Positions 1 through 8,319 of a stretch of DNA of 64,000 bases are shown one piece after another. This DNA is from Gemmatimonas sp. UBA7669. GTDB taxonomy: Bacteria > Gemmatimonadota > Gemmatimonadetes > Gemmatimonadales > Gemmatimonadaceae. The translations under genes were made by a program, and so were the position numbers. The stretch covers positions 62,001-126,000 of the forward strand of contig NZ_DLHL01000042.1 in NCBI RefSeq assembly GCF_002483225.1, in the 5' to 3' direction. The notes under the pieces were generated by a model. It saw nothing but the letters and a program-made list of their open reading frames with translations. It did no database searches and was not told where the DNA came from. Each line of letters begins with the position of its first letter. Within the stretch, counting starts at the first letter, position 1.

Positions 1-1177
1 TGGTGGGCGGCAGCCAGTCTCCGGCGCTGCGGTGATCGCGGAAGATCATGCGGTACTCGTCGCGGCCGTTGAGCGTGGCCTCGAGGAAGCCGCCAATGAC
101 CACACGGCCAAATCGCCGCTGCTCTTCGCCATCGATGAGGGCCTTGAGCTGCAGCGCACGCACGGAGTAGTCACCATTGTCGCGGTCGTTCCACACGGTG
201 TTCCACTGTCCGTGATTGGCGCGGTGCATCCAGATGGCGCTCTTGAACTCGGGGCCCGGGCGCGTGAAGCGGAAGCGATTGTACTGCGTGAGGCCCATGA
301 AGCTGCTCACGTCGCCATCGTGCGAGCCATGAATGACGAGGTAGCTGTAGTCGTGCACCGGCGTGGGTTGCTCGGCGGGACGATACTGGCCGTCCACCGG
401 CGCAATGGCCACCAGCGCCTTGATGTTGAAGTTGAAGTTGAAACGCTGCGTGGCGTCGTCCGGGTAGGCCGGCAGGCGGTTGAAGGCGCCGGCAATGGCC
501 ACCGCCTCTCCACCGCGTGAGTGCCCCATGAGCGCGATGCGGGACATGTCCACCTTGCCGGCCAGTGGCTTGCCGGCGCTGTCGTTGAGCGCCCGAAACA
601 CTTCGAGATGCTTGAGCAACATCCAGCCACGCGCGTCGTTTTCACCGCGTATGCCGCCGTTCAGGAAATTCTCGTCGATGGACGCGAGAATGAAACCGCG
701 CGAAGCGAGGAGTTCACCCAACCATTGATAGCCCGGATCGGAGTACTCCGTCATATCGTGATTGCCGTGCACGACGAGCACGAGGGGAAACGGCCCCGTG
801 CCTTCGGGATACCACACGCGCGCATTGAGCGGGAAAGCGGTGTTGTCGTAGCCCCAGTACTTCTTGCGACTCTTTGCCGCCGCCGGCTCCATGCGGGCGT
901 AAGGCGACGCGTCCACCGTACCGGTACGGTAGGTGATGGAATCGCGATACTCCGGCCGACGCCGATCCTTGCCGCTGCCGTAGTACAGGAAGCGGACGGC
1001 GTGTGTGCCTTTCTCCCCCGGGTTGGGCGCCGTGATACTGCGCTTGGCCAGCACGGTGCTGGCGTCACTGGGCGCAATGGTGAGGGGTTGCGCACAGGCG
1101 CCGAGGGCAAGGGCCAGCGTGGCGAAGACCGACGTCGTCAGGCGAGTCGGCAAACGGAAAACGCGCGGGGGCATCAT
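1..1177 (-). CDS. Secreted alpha/beta hydrolase (lipase/PETase-like fold), lipoprotein; 3' end outside window
   Basis: An uninterrupted frame runs from ATG 1177 off the left edge (about 392 codons visible). The N-terminus is basic and hydrophobic and ends in an LGAC lipobox, so export and lipid anchoring are likely. The hydrolase fold shows as VVHGNHD (oxyanion-hole region, about residue 140), the nucleophile elbow GHSRGG (about residue 212), an HGSHDGD stretch and a later ANHGQWN histidine. Specificity (lipase, esterase or dienelactone hydrolase-like) cannot be read from this. A second ATG at 1174 is equally possible. The gene is divergent from the aminotransferase at 1262, so the 84 bp between them must hold both promoters. 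Confidence 0.85.
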   Translation of the reverse strand, partial: MMPPRVFRLPTRLTTSVFATLALALGACAQPLTIAPSDASTVLAKRSITAPNPGEKGTHAVRFLYYGSGKDRRRPEYRDSITYRTGTVDASPYARMEPAAAKSRKKYWGYDNTAFPLNARVWYPEGTGPFPLVLVVHGNHDMTEYSDPGYQWLGELLASRGFILASIDENFLNGGIRGENDARGWMLLKHLEVFRALNDSAGKPLAGKVDMSRIALMGHSRGGEAVAIAGAFNRLPAYPDDATQRFNFNFNIKALVAIAPVDGQYRPAEQPTPVHDYSYLVIHGSHDGDVSSFMGLTQYNRFRFTRPGPEFKSAIWMHRANHGQWNTVWNDRDNGDYSVRALQLKALIDGEEQRRFGRVVIGGFLEATLNGRDEYRMIFRDHRSAGDWLPPT

Positions 1178-1261
1178 GCCGAGAGATTACGACGCGGACA
1201 GGCGAAATGCGACTCTGGCCACGGGACTCGCGGCGGCCCGGTTCGTCCCCCAGTTTTCCGC

Positions 1262-2599
1262 ATGGACCGTCGCCATTTCGTTTCCGCCCTCGCCAGCGCG
1301 TCGGCGCTGCCCGCCCTGTCCGTGACCTACGCGCCGGACGCCGTGCGTCGCCTGATTGACGCCACGCAGGTGGCCGGTGATCGGCCGCTGCCGGACTTCT
1401 CCGGTCTGACCCGCGGACGCACCGCTGAAGCCCTCGCCGCCGATGAGGACTTCTGGGAGCCCATTCAGCGCGCCTTCGACGTCGATCGCACCTGGGTGAA
1501 TCTCAACAACGGGGGCTGTTCGCCGGCGCCGTCGCAGGTCATGGCCAAGCTGGAGCGCGACCTGCGCTTTTCGAACGAGCTGCCCGTGATTCACATGTGG
1601 CAGACGCTCGAGCCGCGCATCGAGGTGGTGCGCCGCGAGCTGGCGCAGGATTTCGGCTGTGATCCGGAAGAGATGGCCGTCACGCGCAACGCCTCCGAGT
1701 CGCTCATCACGCTGATCTACGGGCTCGATCTCAAACGCGGCGACGAGGTGCTGATCAGCAACCAGAACTACGGGCGCATGATCAACGCCTGGAAGCAGCG
1801 GGCCGCGCGTGAAGGCATCGTGATCAAGGAGATTTCGTTTCCGGTGCCGTGCACGGACCCGCAGCGCATCGTCGATGCCTTCGCGGCGGGCATCACACCG
1901 CGCACCCGTGTCATGGAGATCACGCACATCACCAACCTCACGGGACAGATTCTGCCGGTGAAGGAGTTGGTGACCATGGCCCGCGCACGCGGCGTGCAGA
2001 CCTTCGTCGACGGCGCGCATGCCTACGCGCATTTCCCGTTCACTCGCGATACGCTCGACTGCGACTACTACGGCACCAGTCTGCACAAGTGGCTCACGGC
2101 GCCCATCGGCACAGGCTTTCTGTATATGCGACGCGATCGCATTCGGTCGATCTGGCCGCTCATGGCCCAGAATCCCGGGCAGGAAGGCGATATTCGCAAG
2201 TTCGAGGAGATCGGCACCCACCCGGCGGCCAACCACAATGCCGTGGCCATGGCCACGGCCTTTCATCGCGCCATCGGAGCCGATCGCAAGGTGGCGCGGC
2301 TGCGCTTCCTCCGGGATCGCTGGGCCAAACGCCTGATGGCTGAAGGGCAGGGCCGCGTGAAGGTGCTCACCCCGCTTGATTCGCCCTGGGGGGCAGGTAT
2401 CGGCTTCCTCTCCATCGACGGCATGGATCACGACGCCCTGGGCAGCTGGCTCTTCGCCAAGCACCGGGTGGTGCAGACGCCCATCACGCACGCCGAGTTC
2501 CGCGGCATCCGTGTCACACCGAACGTGTACACCACGCTCGATGAAGTCGACCAGTTCTCGGAGCTCGTGCTGCGCGCACTGCGCGAGGGCATGCGATGA
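1262..2599 (+). CDS. Class V (isopenicillin-N-epimerase-like) PLP aminotransferase, Tat-type N-terminus
   Basis: 445 aa. It begins with MDRRHF followed by an alanine-rich hydrophobic run, which suggests twin-arginine export of a folded PLP enzyme. Fold-type I features are present: the cofactor aspartate in VDGAHAYAHF (Asp about 250) and the Schiff-base lysine in TSLHKW (Lys about 276), followed by an IGTGF loop. The sequence resembles isopenicillin N epimerase or cysteine-desulfurase-like proteins; the substrate cannot be assigned. The frame is open far upstream to 521, but that part lies antisense to the hydrolase gene and lacks coding character. The first ATG with the signal sequence was therefore chosen. 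The stop overlaps the next start (ATGA), so the two are translationally coupled. Confidence 0.88.
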   Translation: MDRRHFVSALASASALPALSVTYAPDAVRRLIDATQVAGDRPLPDFSGLTRGRTAEALAADEDFWEPIQRAFDVDRTWVNLNNGGCSPAPSQVMAKLERDLRFSNELPVIHMWQTLEPRIEVVRRELAQDFGCDPEEMAVTRNASESLITLIYGLDLKRGDEVLISNQNYGRMINAWKQRAAREGIVIKEISFPVPCTDPQRIVDAFAAGITPRTRVMEITHITNLTGQILPVKELVTMARARGVQTFVDGAHAYAHFPFTRDTLDCDYYGTSLHKWLTAPIGTGFLYMRRDRIRSIWPLMAQNPGQEGDIRKFEEIGTHPAANHNAVAMATAFHRAIGADRKVARLRFLRDRWAKRLMAEGQGRVKVLTPLDSPWGAGIGFLSIDGMDHDALGSWLFAKHRVVQTPITHAEFRGIRVTPNVYTTLDEVDQFSELVLRALREGMR

Positions 2600-3306
2600 G
2601 GCCCGCGTCTCGCACCACGGCGTTGATGATCGCCGGGCTGCTCGGTGGGCACATGCTGGTGTCGCCGACGCTCGCTGCGCAGACCGCGCGGTCCCGCGCC
2701 TTCGAAGGCAGTGTCAGCATGCGTGCCACATTGCCTTCGCCCAATGGGCCGCAAACGCAGGTGATGGAGTACCTGGTCCGTGACGGCAAGGCGCGTGTGA
2801 ACGTGGCGGGTGGGGCCATGAGTTTGCTGGTCCTGCCGGCTGAGTCCCGTGCGTATCTGCTCATGGCTGCGCAGGCGAGCTATCGCGAGATGCCGCTGCC
2901 TGCCGCCGCGAATTCCGGCGCGTCCGTCAGTGCGACGCCGCCGGGAGGCACTGCACGCGGCCCGGCGCCGGTCGTCACGAGCACACGACTTGGGCGCACG
3001 GAAACGATCGCGGGACTGCGCTGTGACGTCATGCGCATGGTGATGCGTGTCGCCGAGCGGGCCGATTCGCTGGAACTCTGCGTGACCACGGAGCTGGGTG
3101 AGTATGTCAATCCGCTCACCCTGATGCGCGGAGGAACCGATCCAGTGCAGGACGCCCTTCCGCCCGGCGGATTCCCGCTGCGTGTGGCGCGCTCAGACGG
3201 CACCGTGATGCTGGAGGTGACCAAGGTGGAGCGGCGGCGGCTTGACCCGGCTTTGTTCAGCGTACCGCTCGACTATACCCGGGTGGAGGCGCCGCGGCGG
3301 CGCTGA
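2596..3306 (+). CDS. Exported DUF4412-like hypothetical protein
   Basis: 236 aa. An N-terminal signal peptide ends near TLAAQT. The body (EGSVSMRATLP..., MEYLVRDGKARVN, SLLVLPAESRAYLLMAAQ) matches the pattern of DUF4412-type periplasmic proteins, which bind an unknown ligand and carry a conserved GLRCDV-like cysteine segment; here AGLRCDVMRMV sits near residue 140. A second cysteine (ELCVTTELG) follows and could form a disulfide. It overlaps the upstream aminotransferase by 4 bp. Function is unknown; family assignment is by pattern only. Confidence 0.75.
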   Translation: MRPASRTTALMIAGLLGGHMLVSPTLAAQTARSRAFEGSVSMRATLPSPNGPQTQVMEYLVRDGKARVNVAGGAMSLLVLPAESRAYLLMAAQASYREMPLPAAANSGASVSATPPGGTARGPAPVVTSTRLGRTETIAGLRCDVMRMVMRVAERADSLELCVTTELGEYVNPLTLMRGGTDPVQDALPPGGFPLRVARSDGTVMLEVTKVERRRLDPALFSVPLDYTRVEAPRRR

Positions 3307-3473
3307 GCGGGATTGTGGGCCACGCCCGTCCCCGGCGTAGCGGATGGACACGGGCGGCAGGTGCTGAAACCTTGCTGCGCCCACCCCGTTAGGGAGAACA
3401 GCACCCGGCACCTGCGTTCTGTCCCCGTTGGGTCAGACCGTCATGACCGCCGGCTTTCATCCCCGGAGGACCC

Positions 3474-3767
3474 ATGATCTCCTTCCTGTTGTCTTTTGCG
3501 ATCGCCAGTGTGCTGGCCATCGTGTTGCATGGTTCGACCCGCAAGTTCGTGCGCAGCCGCCTGCGCTACGTGGATGCCATCCAGAAGGGTGGTGCGCCGT
3601 GGCTGGCCGGTGGCGCCGTCTTCCTCGTGGGCAGTCTGTTTGCCGGTCTGCTGCCGCTGGTCGGCCTGGGTACGGCGCTGACCGCCGGCCTCGCGGTTGG
3701 CGCGGGTGTGGCCGCAGGTGCCCGCGATATTCGCCAGGGCACTTCGCCGGTGGTTTACGGCCCCTGA
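3474..3767 (+). CDS. Small membrane protein, two predicted helices
   Basis: 97 aa. ATG 3474 is preceded by GGAGG (3465-3469). A short N-terminal helix (residues 2-20) is followed by a basic segment (TRKFVRSRLR). A Gly/Ala/Leu-rich hairpin then runs from about 43 to 85. No family is recognised. It stands alone between the DUF4412-like gene and a convergent small gene at 3785. The 167 bp upstream hold weak inverted repeats but no feature I can name. Confidence 0.65.
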   Translation: MISFLLSFAIASVLAIVLHGSTRKFVRSRLRYVDAIQKGGAPWLAGGAVFLVGSLFAGLLPLVGLGTALTAGLAVGAGVAAGARDIRQGTSPVVYGP

Positions 3768-3784
3768 GGCGCCGTCGTCGGGCG

Positions 3785-4093
3785 TCAGCGCCCCGGAATG
3801 CCATCCTCCCGCACGAGCAGGGCGATGGCGCCGGCGAAGTCGAGCATGAGCACATCACCCTCGCCATGCACGATGCGCACGGTCGCCGAATGCGGCGCCG
3901 CCGGATTGTCGGTGTGCAGCAGATCCCCGTCGCGGCGGTAGCGCAGTTCGATCACCTGATCGCGGCCGCCCACATCCACGTGATACCGCAGCTGCCCTTG
4001 AGGAAGAAACTCCATGCGCACGCCGGGCGCGAAATCAAGCGAAGGGTCGGCGCGCATCAGACGCCAGATACCGAGCAACCAGTCTTCCATCAT
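3785..4093 (-). CDS. Small conserved hypothetical protein (lipocalin-like beta pattern)
   Basis: 102 aa. It starts at the first of two adjacent ATGs (4093 or 4090). The sequence alternates short beta-like stretches (VRMEFLPQGQLRYHV, VIELRYRRDGDLLHTD, DVLMLDFAGAIALLVRED), as in small single-domain beta proteins that report on a scalar phenotype. There is no signal peptide, so it is probably cytosolic. It is divergent from the DUF547 gene with only 12 bp between starts, which puts each promoter inside the neighbouring gene. I do not recognise a family. Confidence 0.6.
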   Translation of the reverse strand: MMEDWLLGIWRLMRADPSLDFAPGVRMEFLPQGQLRYHVDVGGRDQVIELRYRRDGDLLHTDNPAAPHSATVRIVHGEGDVLMLDFAGAIALLVREDGIPGR

Positions 4094-4105
4094 GGGTGAA
4101 CGATA

Positions 4106-4978
4106 ATGCGCGGGACCATGACCCGCCGTGCGCTGACGGTGCTGCGCGCCGCCTCGCTCGCCACCGCGTGCGGCATGGCAGCGCTGACGTTCCCGACCGT
4201 GGCAACGATTAGCTGGGCGCAGGGCGCCACAACCGGGCCGGCCGCCGCTTCTACCCTGCGGGCCGACCATCGCGACTGGGACGCCGTGTTGCGCCGCCAT
4301 GTGCGTGATGGCCGCGTGGACTATGACGGCGTGGCGCGCGACAGCGCGTTTGCACGCTATCTGGCGTGGTTGCCCACCGTGGCCGTGGACGCGCTCGACG
4401 AGGACGATCGCCTCGCGTACTGGATCAACGCCTACAATGCGTGGACCGTGCAGCTCATTGTGTCGAGTGGTGAACGCGAAACCATTCGCAATCTGCACAA
4501 GACCCTGGGCGTGTTCCGACTCAAGGGCCCATGGAGCGTGCCGTTGGTCAAGGCCGCAGGCAAGACCTGGACGCTGGACGAGGTGGAACACCGCATTCTG
4601 CGCACACAGTTCCGGGAGCCGCGCATTCACTTTGCCATCGTCCCTGCGGCCCGCGGGGCGGCGCCGCTTCGCAGCGAAGCCTACCTGGGCGCCACACTCG
4701 ACGAGCAGCTGAACGAGCAGGCGCGCGTGTTTCTGGCCGACACGACACGCAACCGCTACAACGGTCGGGTGCTCTGGCTCAGCCCCGTCATCCTGCAGTA
4801 TCGCAGCGACTTCGGCGCCAACAACGTGGAACTGGGCAAGTACTTCGCCCCCTTCTTTCCCGCCGCACGGGACGTGCTGGAGAAAGGGCGGTTTCCACTT
4901 GGCGCCACGAGTTTCGACTGGCGTCTGAACGGCCCGGTGGACCCGGCCCGCACCAAGGCGTCGGGCAAGGCCATGTGA
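4106..4978 (+). CDS. Exported DUF547 protein with both conserved cysteines replaced
   Basis: 290 aa from ATG 4106; ATG 4118 (MTRRAL) is an alternative. A signal sequence runs to about residue 39 (SWAQG). DUF547 hallmarks are the aromatic helix YWINAYNAW (106-113) and the block EPRIHFAIV followed by ...ARG..PLRSEAY. Most members read N-C-A-S-x-G-C-P there. Here the block is V-P-A-A-R-G-A-A-P-L, so Cys becomes Pro180 and the second Cys becomes Ala185. If the cysteines are functional in the family, this copy has lost that chemistry. The stop codon lies in the first unit of an 11-bp tandem repeat. Confidence 0.85.
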   Translation: MRGTMTRRALTVLRAASLATACGMAALTFPTVATISWAQGATTGPAAASTLRADHRDWDAVLRRHVRDGRVDYDGVARDSAFARYLAWLPTVAVDALDEDDRLAYWINAYNAWTVQLIVSSGERETIRNLHKTLGVFRLKGPWSVPLVKAAGKTWTLDEVEHRILRTQFREPRIHFAIVPAARGAAPLRSEAYLGATLDEQLNEQARVFLADTTRNRYNGRVLWLSPVILQYRSDFGANNVELGKYFAPFFPAARDVLEKGRFPLGATSFDWRLNGPVDPARTKASGKAM

Positions 4979-5004
4979 CGGGCATGTGACGGGCATGTGA
5001 CGGG
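4972..5004. repeat. Three perfect copies of an 11-bp tandem repeat
   Basis: The unit CATGTGACGGG occurs at 4972-4982, 4983-4993 and 4994-5004 without mismatch. The first copy contains the TGA stop (4976-4978) of the DUF547 gene. The repeat looks like replication slippage; it adds two further in-frame-independent TGA triplets after the stop. Confidence 0.95.
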
Positions 5005-5055
5005 ACTGAGGCACGGGGCGTCTGAACAAAACCGACCTCTCACCCGGAGCCTGTC

Positions 5056-5178
5056 ATGTCGCCATCACGTCGTCGTCCCCGCGCTCACGCCCTGCGTCTC
5101 GATGTCTCGTCCATCGCCCAGGGCGGCCTGGCCTTTCTGCTCGCGTACGTAGTGGCCTACTTCGTCAGCGCCATCTGA
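5056..5178 (+). CDS. 40-aa putative small membrane protein
   Basis: A short frame from ATG 5056 to TGA 5178, preceded by GGAG (5046-5049). It has a very basic N-terminus (SPSRRRPRAHALR) and a hydrophobic C-terminal helix (GGLAFLLAYVVAYFVSA), the usual shape of a small single-pass inner-membrane protein. It is followed directly by a strong hairpin (5210-5237), consistent with a real short transcript. No homologue is recognised and coding status is not proven. Confidence 0.45.
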   Translation: MSPSRRRPRAHALRLDVSSIAQGGLAFLLAYVVAYFVSAI

Positions 5179-5209
5179 AGCGACATCTGAGCGGCGAAGC
5201 ACGCCGCCC

Positions 5210-5237
5210 GTGCAGACCGGCCACGGCCGATCTGCAC
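5210..5237. terminator. Bidirectional hairpin between convergent genes
   Basis: Arms 5210-5222 and 5225-5237 pair over 13 positions with one mismatch and a 2-nt loop (GTGCAGA...TCTGCAC outer arms). It lies between the 40-aa frame and the HerA-like gene that converge here. There is no T-run, so termination is inferred from position and stability. Confidence 0.55.
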
Positions 5238-5252
5238 TGACGGAATTGCCGT

Positions 5253-7703
5253 TCAGCGCCAGGCATCGGTGAGGCGACCCGATGCATCGCGCGTTCGTGG
5301 TACCCAGCAGAGCGCGACCAACTGAAGGTGCACATCGGCCGCCTTGGCCTTCACGACGGTCGTCTCCAGTGTTTCCTGTTGGGCATCGTAGGCCGCACCC
5401 AGGGCATCGACCTCTTCCTGCAGGCGCGCCTCGAGGTCCGCGTATTGCTGCCGCGCCGCCTCCAATGACTCGGCCGCCCGCGTGACATCGCTGGCCTGCT
5501 GCACCGCGCGTCCGGCACCGCGCGACGCCGTGGCGACCTTGCCCAGTGTGCCCACGCCCACCTTGCCGCGGCCGAAGATGGCGCCGAGGATGGCACCACC
5601 CACCGAGATGGCCGTGTCCATCTTGGCCTGCGACGCCTGCTGCTGCTCGCGTTGCACGGCCTGCTCGGCCTTGCGCACCTTCTCCACGGCGGTGGCCAGC
5701 TTGCTGCTGTACTTGCTGCGCAGCGCCGCGATCTTTTCGTCGCGCAGTTCGTGCGCGTGCACCTGCAATCGAATGCGGAAGTCGCGTTCCGATTCGCCGG
5801 GGTTTGAGGTGAGCTTGAGTGCGGCGCTCTTGAACAGCGTGACCTGTTCGTTGGCCACGAGCCATTTCTGCAGCGTCTTGCTCCAGGCGGCGTAGCTCTT
5901 GGCCGACGTCGCGATGGCCGGCACGTTGCCAAACTGCGCGCTGCCGACGGCCGAACGCGTGAGTTGTGACGGGTCGAGTTCCACGCGCTCACTGCCATCC
6001 CACTCCACCGCAATCGGGCCGTCGTTGACGGTGGTGAGCAGCGCCACACGCCGTTGTTCGGCCACGCCGAGCCTAGCGTTGGTGAGTTGCACATCGGCCA
6101 GGCCCAGCACCGCTGGCGTGTACAGCAGATCGCCGGTGTCCTGTGTGGGTGTGAGGAAGTATTGCGGCACGTCGTGTGGCAACACCGGCGGGCTGCTGCC
6201 AACGGAGGCAGGGCCCACTGCACCGGCCGGCGAAGACGCGGCGCCCTGCCCATTGGCCAACGCCGCGTTAGGGGCAGCCGGTGTGGCCGCACCCGCAGAC
6301 TGCGCGGCCGTCACCTGCCGGATCTGATCGCGCGTCATGGGGCCAGCGAGATACGACAGCGTCCAGCGCGTTTCGAAGGTCACGGGTCCGGCCTCGTGCA
6401 CGCTGTGCATGAGGAACACGCGCTTGCCGAGTCCCGCGATGGTCTGCTCCATGGCGGCGCGGTCGAAGGGCTGACCACCCGACACGCCTTCGAGTCCCTC
6501 CATCACGCGCATCTTGTCGCGCTCGGTTTGCAAGCGGCCGATGAACCAGGTGCCGGTGTTGGACAGACCGCGGTAGTCGAGATCGACCGGGTTCTGCGTG
6601 GCGAGCACCACACCCAGGCCGTAGGCGCGCGCCTGCTTGAGCAGCGTGAGCAGCAGCACCTTGCTGGGCGGGTTGGCCACCGGCGGCATGTAGCCGAATA
6701 GCTCGTCGATGTACAGAATGGCGCGCAGTGACCCGGTGCCCGGCTGTGCGCGCACCCACGCCAGAATGTCCGCCAGCAGCAGCGTCATGAAGAACATGCG
6801 CTCGGCGTCATTCAGGTGCGCGATGGAAATGACCGAGCCACGCGGCTTGCCCTGCGGCGTATACAGCAGGCTGGCGGTGTCCAGCGCTTCGCCCTGCATC
6901 CAGGTCTGAAAGCCGGGTGCTGCCAGCAGGTTGTTGAGTTGCATGGCGAGCGCCATGCGATCCTTGGGAGGAAACACCGTGTCCAGCGGCATCACGCCCA
7001 CGGTGCTGAATGGTGGCGATTGAATGCCGCCAATCAGTCCGGCCAGATCGAGACTGCGTCCCTCGCGCCAGGCATGGTGCAGAAGATTCGCGAGCAGGAT
7101 GTGTTCGCGGCTCGTAATGGGATCGGCATCGATGCCAAGCAGCGCGAGCAGCGAGGTCGCGGTGGCATTCACCCGTTCCTGCAAGGCCTCGGCATCCTGC
7201 TGCACGGCTGGTGGCGGCGCATCGAAGGCCTTGAGCAACGAGAGCGGCCGACCGGCGGTGCTGCCCGGTGTGTAAATGGTCACATCGGCGGCGTCCATGC
7301 AGCGCTGAATGCGCGCGCCGTCCTGGCCCCAACCAGCCAGACCATTGCGCCACAGCGTGGCCTGTTGTTCGGCGAACTGCTCGGGCGTGAGCCCGTTGTT
7401 GGTGGCCTGCTGCGGGTCCACCCAGGGGCGGAAGTCCGAGGGAGCCAACGCGGGAAAGCGCAGCGCCAGATTGCCCAGATCTCCCTTGGGATCTACGGCG
7501 ATGACCGGCACTCGATCAATGAGCGCCTCTTCCAGCAGACCCACACCAAGGCCCGTCTTGCCACTGCCGGTCATGCCGATGATGACGGCATGAGTGGTGA
7601 GATCCTTGGCGTCACACAGGACGAACTCGTCGCGGCGTGTGCGGGTGCCGAGGTCGTACTGTTTGCCGAGGTAGAACGCGCCCAGGGTTTCGAAATCAGT
7701 CAC
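5253..7703 (-). CDS. HerA-like (DUF853/FtsK-HerA superfamily) ATPase with long coiled-coil C-terminus
   Basis: 816 aa from GTG 7703, chosen because the frame upstream of it belongs to the lipoprotein gene. The N-terminal half is the HerA-type DNA-pumping ATPase: Walker A GMTGSGKT (43-50), AVDPKGDLGNLA, Walker B LYIDELFGYMPP, and the sensor ATQNPVDLDYRGL, an arrangement typical of DUF853 (E. coli YjgR-like). The remaining 300 residues are unusual for that family, which is normally near 500 aa. They hold a Pro/Ala linker, a globular part, a coiled coil, a glycine-rich hydrophobic stretch (VGGAILGAIFGRG) and a second coiled coil. It overlaps the lipoprotein gene stop by 8 bp. A DNA or membrane-tethered translocase role is inference. 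Confidence 0.85.
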   Translation of the reverse strand: MTDFETLGAFYLGKQYDLGTRTRRDEFVLCDAKDLTTHAVIIGMTGSGKTGLGVGLLEEALIDRVPVIAVDPKGDLGNLALRFPALAPSDFRPWVDPQQATNNGLTPEQFAEQQATLWRNGLAGWGQDGARIQRCMDAADVTIYTPGSTAGRPLSLLKAFDAPPPAVQQDAEALQERVNATATSLLALLGIDADPITSREHILLANLLHHAWREGRSLDLAGLIGGIQSPPFSTVGVMPLDTVFPPKDRMALAMQLNNLLAAPGFQTWMQGEALDTASLLYTPQGKPRGSVISIAHLNDAERMFFMTLLLADILAWVRAQPGTGSLRAILYIDELFGYMPPVANPPSKVLLLTLLKQARAYGLGVVLATQNPVDLDYRGLSNTGTWFIGRLQTERDKMRVMEGLEGVSGGQPFDRAAMEQTIAGLGKRVFLMHSVHEAGPVTFETRWTLSYLAGPMTRDQIRQVTAAQSAGAATPAAPNAALANGQGAASSPAGAVGPASVGSSPPVLPHDVPQYFLTPTQDTGDLLYTPAVLGLADVQLTNARLGVAEQRRVALLTTVNDGPIAVEWDGSERVELDPSQLTRSAVGSAQFGNVPAIATSAKSYAAWSKTLQKWLVANEQVTLFKSAALKLTSNPGESERDFRIRLQVHAHELRDEKIAALRSKYSSKLATAVEKVRKAEQAVQREQQQASQAKMDTAISVGGAILGAIFGRGKVGVGTLGKVATASRGAGRAVQQASDVTRAAESLEAARQQYADLEARLQEEVDALGAAYDAQQETLETTVVKAKAADVHLQLVALCWVPRTRDASGRLTDAWR

Positions 7704-8256
7704 GGTTCGGTGTTGCCGGAGAATCGGGGAGTCGCAGCTGCTGCAGCGTGGCGGCGGCGTGACGACGGATGTTCTCGATGTCCCAGGGTTGCACCGTGGC
7801 GGGCGCGCCATCCACCGTCTTGGTCTGTGAGCGCACCGAGTCCCCGGCAAAAGTGACGTCGAGTTCCACGCGCATGGTGGTGGGCGACTTGGCCGACTGC
7901 TGCACGGTCTGCGTGCGGATTTCGCGGAAGGCGGTGAGTGCGCCATCGGCGGTGAAGCGCAGCGTGCGTTCGGCGCGTCCATCGGTGCCGAAGCTGACCT
8001 GCTCGGTGATTTCGGTGATTTGCCCGTCCACGATGTTGCTGGACCAGGCGATCTGTTCATCACCGTTCTGCCACGCACCGGTGTCAGCGGCGGCCGCGGC
8101 GAGCGCGGTGGCTGCCGCGCTGTCAGTGGACGCATTGGGTGCTTTGTCGCCGGCGACGCAGGCCAGGAGCGGCAGCATCAGCAGCCACGGCGAGCGGCGC
8201 AGAACGGGAGACCGCAGGCGGGCGTTGCGGCGCGCCAAGGGGAGGAGAGGCGTCAT
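7696..8256 (-). CDS. Putative lipoprotein preceding the HerA-like ATPase
   Basis: 186 aa from ATG 8256. Alternative starts are GTG 8313 and ATG 8310, which have a nearby GAGG. A basic n-region and hydrophobic core end in LLAC, a good lipobox. The mature part is low in landmarks: a Thr/Ala linker, then beta-rich segments (TEQVSFGTDGRAERTLRFTA, TMRVELDVTFAGD) and a short Arg-rich helix near the end. No family is recognised. It sits directly upstream of, and overlaps by 8 bp, the HerA-like ATPase, so the pair is one operon. Confidence 0.65.
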   Translation of the reverse strand: MTPLLPLARRNARLRSPVLRRSPWLLMLPLLACVAGDKAPNASTDSAAATALAAAAADTGAWQNGDEQIAWSSNIVDGQITEITEQVSFGTDGRAERTLRFTADGALTAFREIRTQTVQQSAKSPTTMRVELDVTFAGDSVRSQTKTVDGAPATVQPWDIENIRRHAAATLQQLRLPDSPATPNRD

Positions 8257-8319
8257 GGAAGGAGGGCAGTAGGAGAGCAAGACGGACCTCGTACTGCGCT
8301 CAAGATACATCACCCTCGC

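Noticed and set aside
3307..3473. Possible riboswitch or small RNA upstream of the 97-aa membrane gene
   Set aside because: Some inverted repeats, but no conserved riboswitch core could be recognised.
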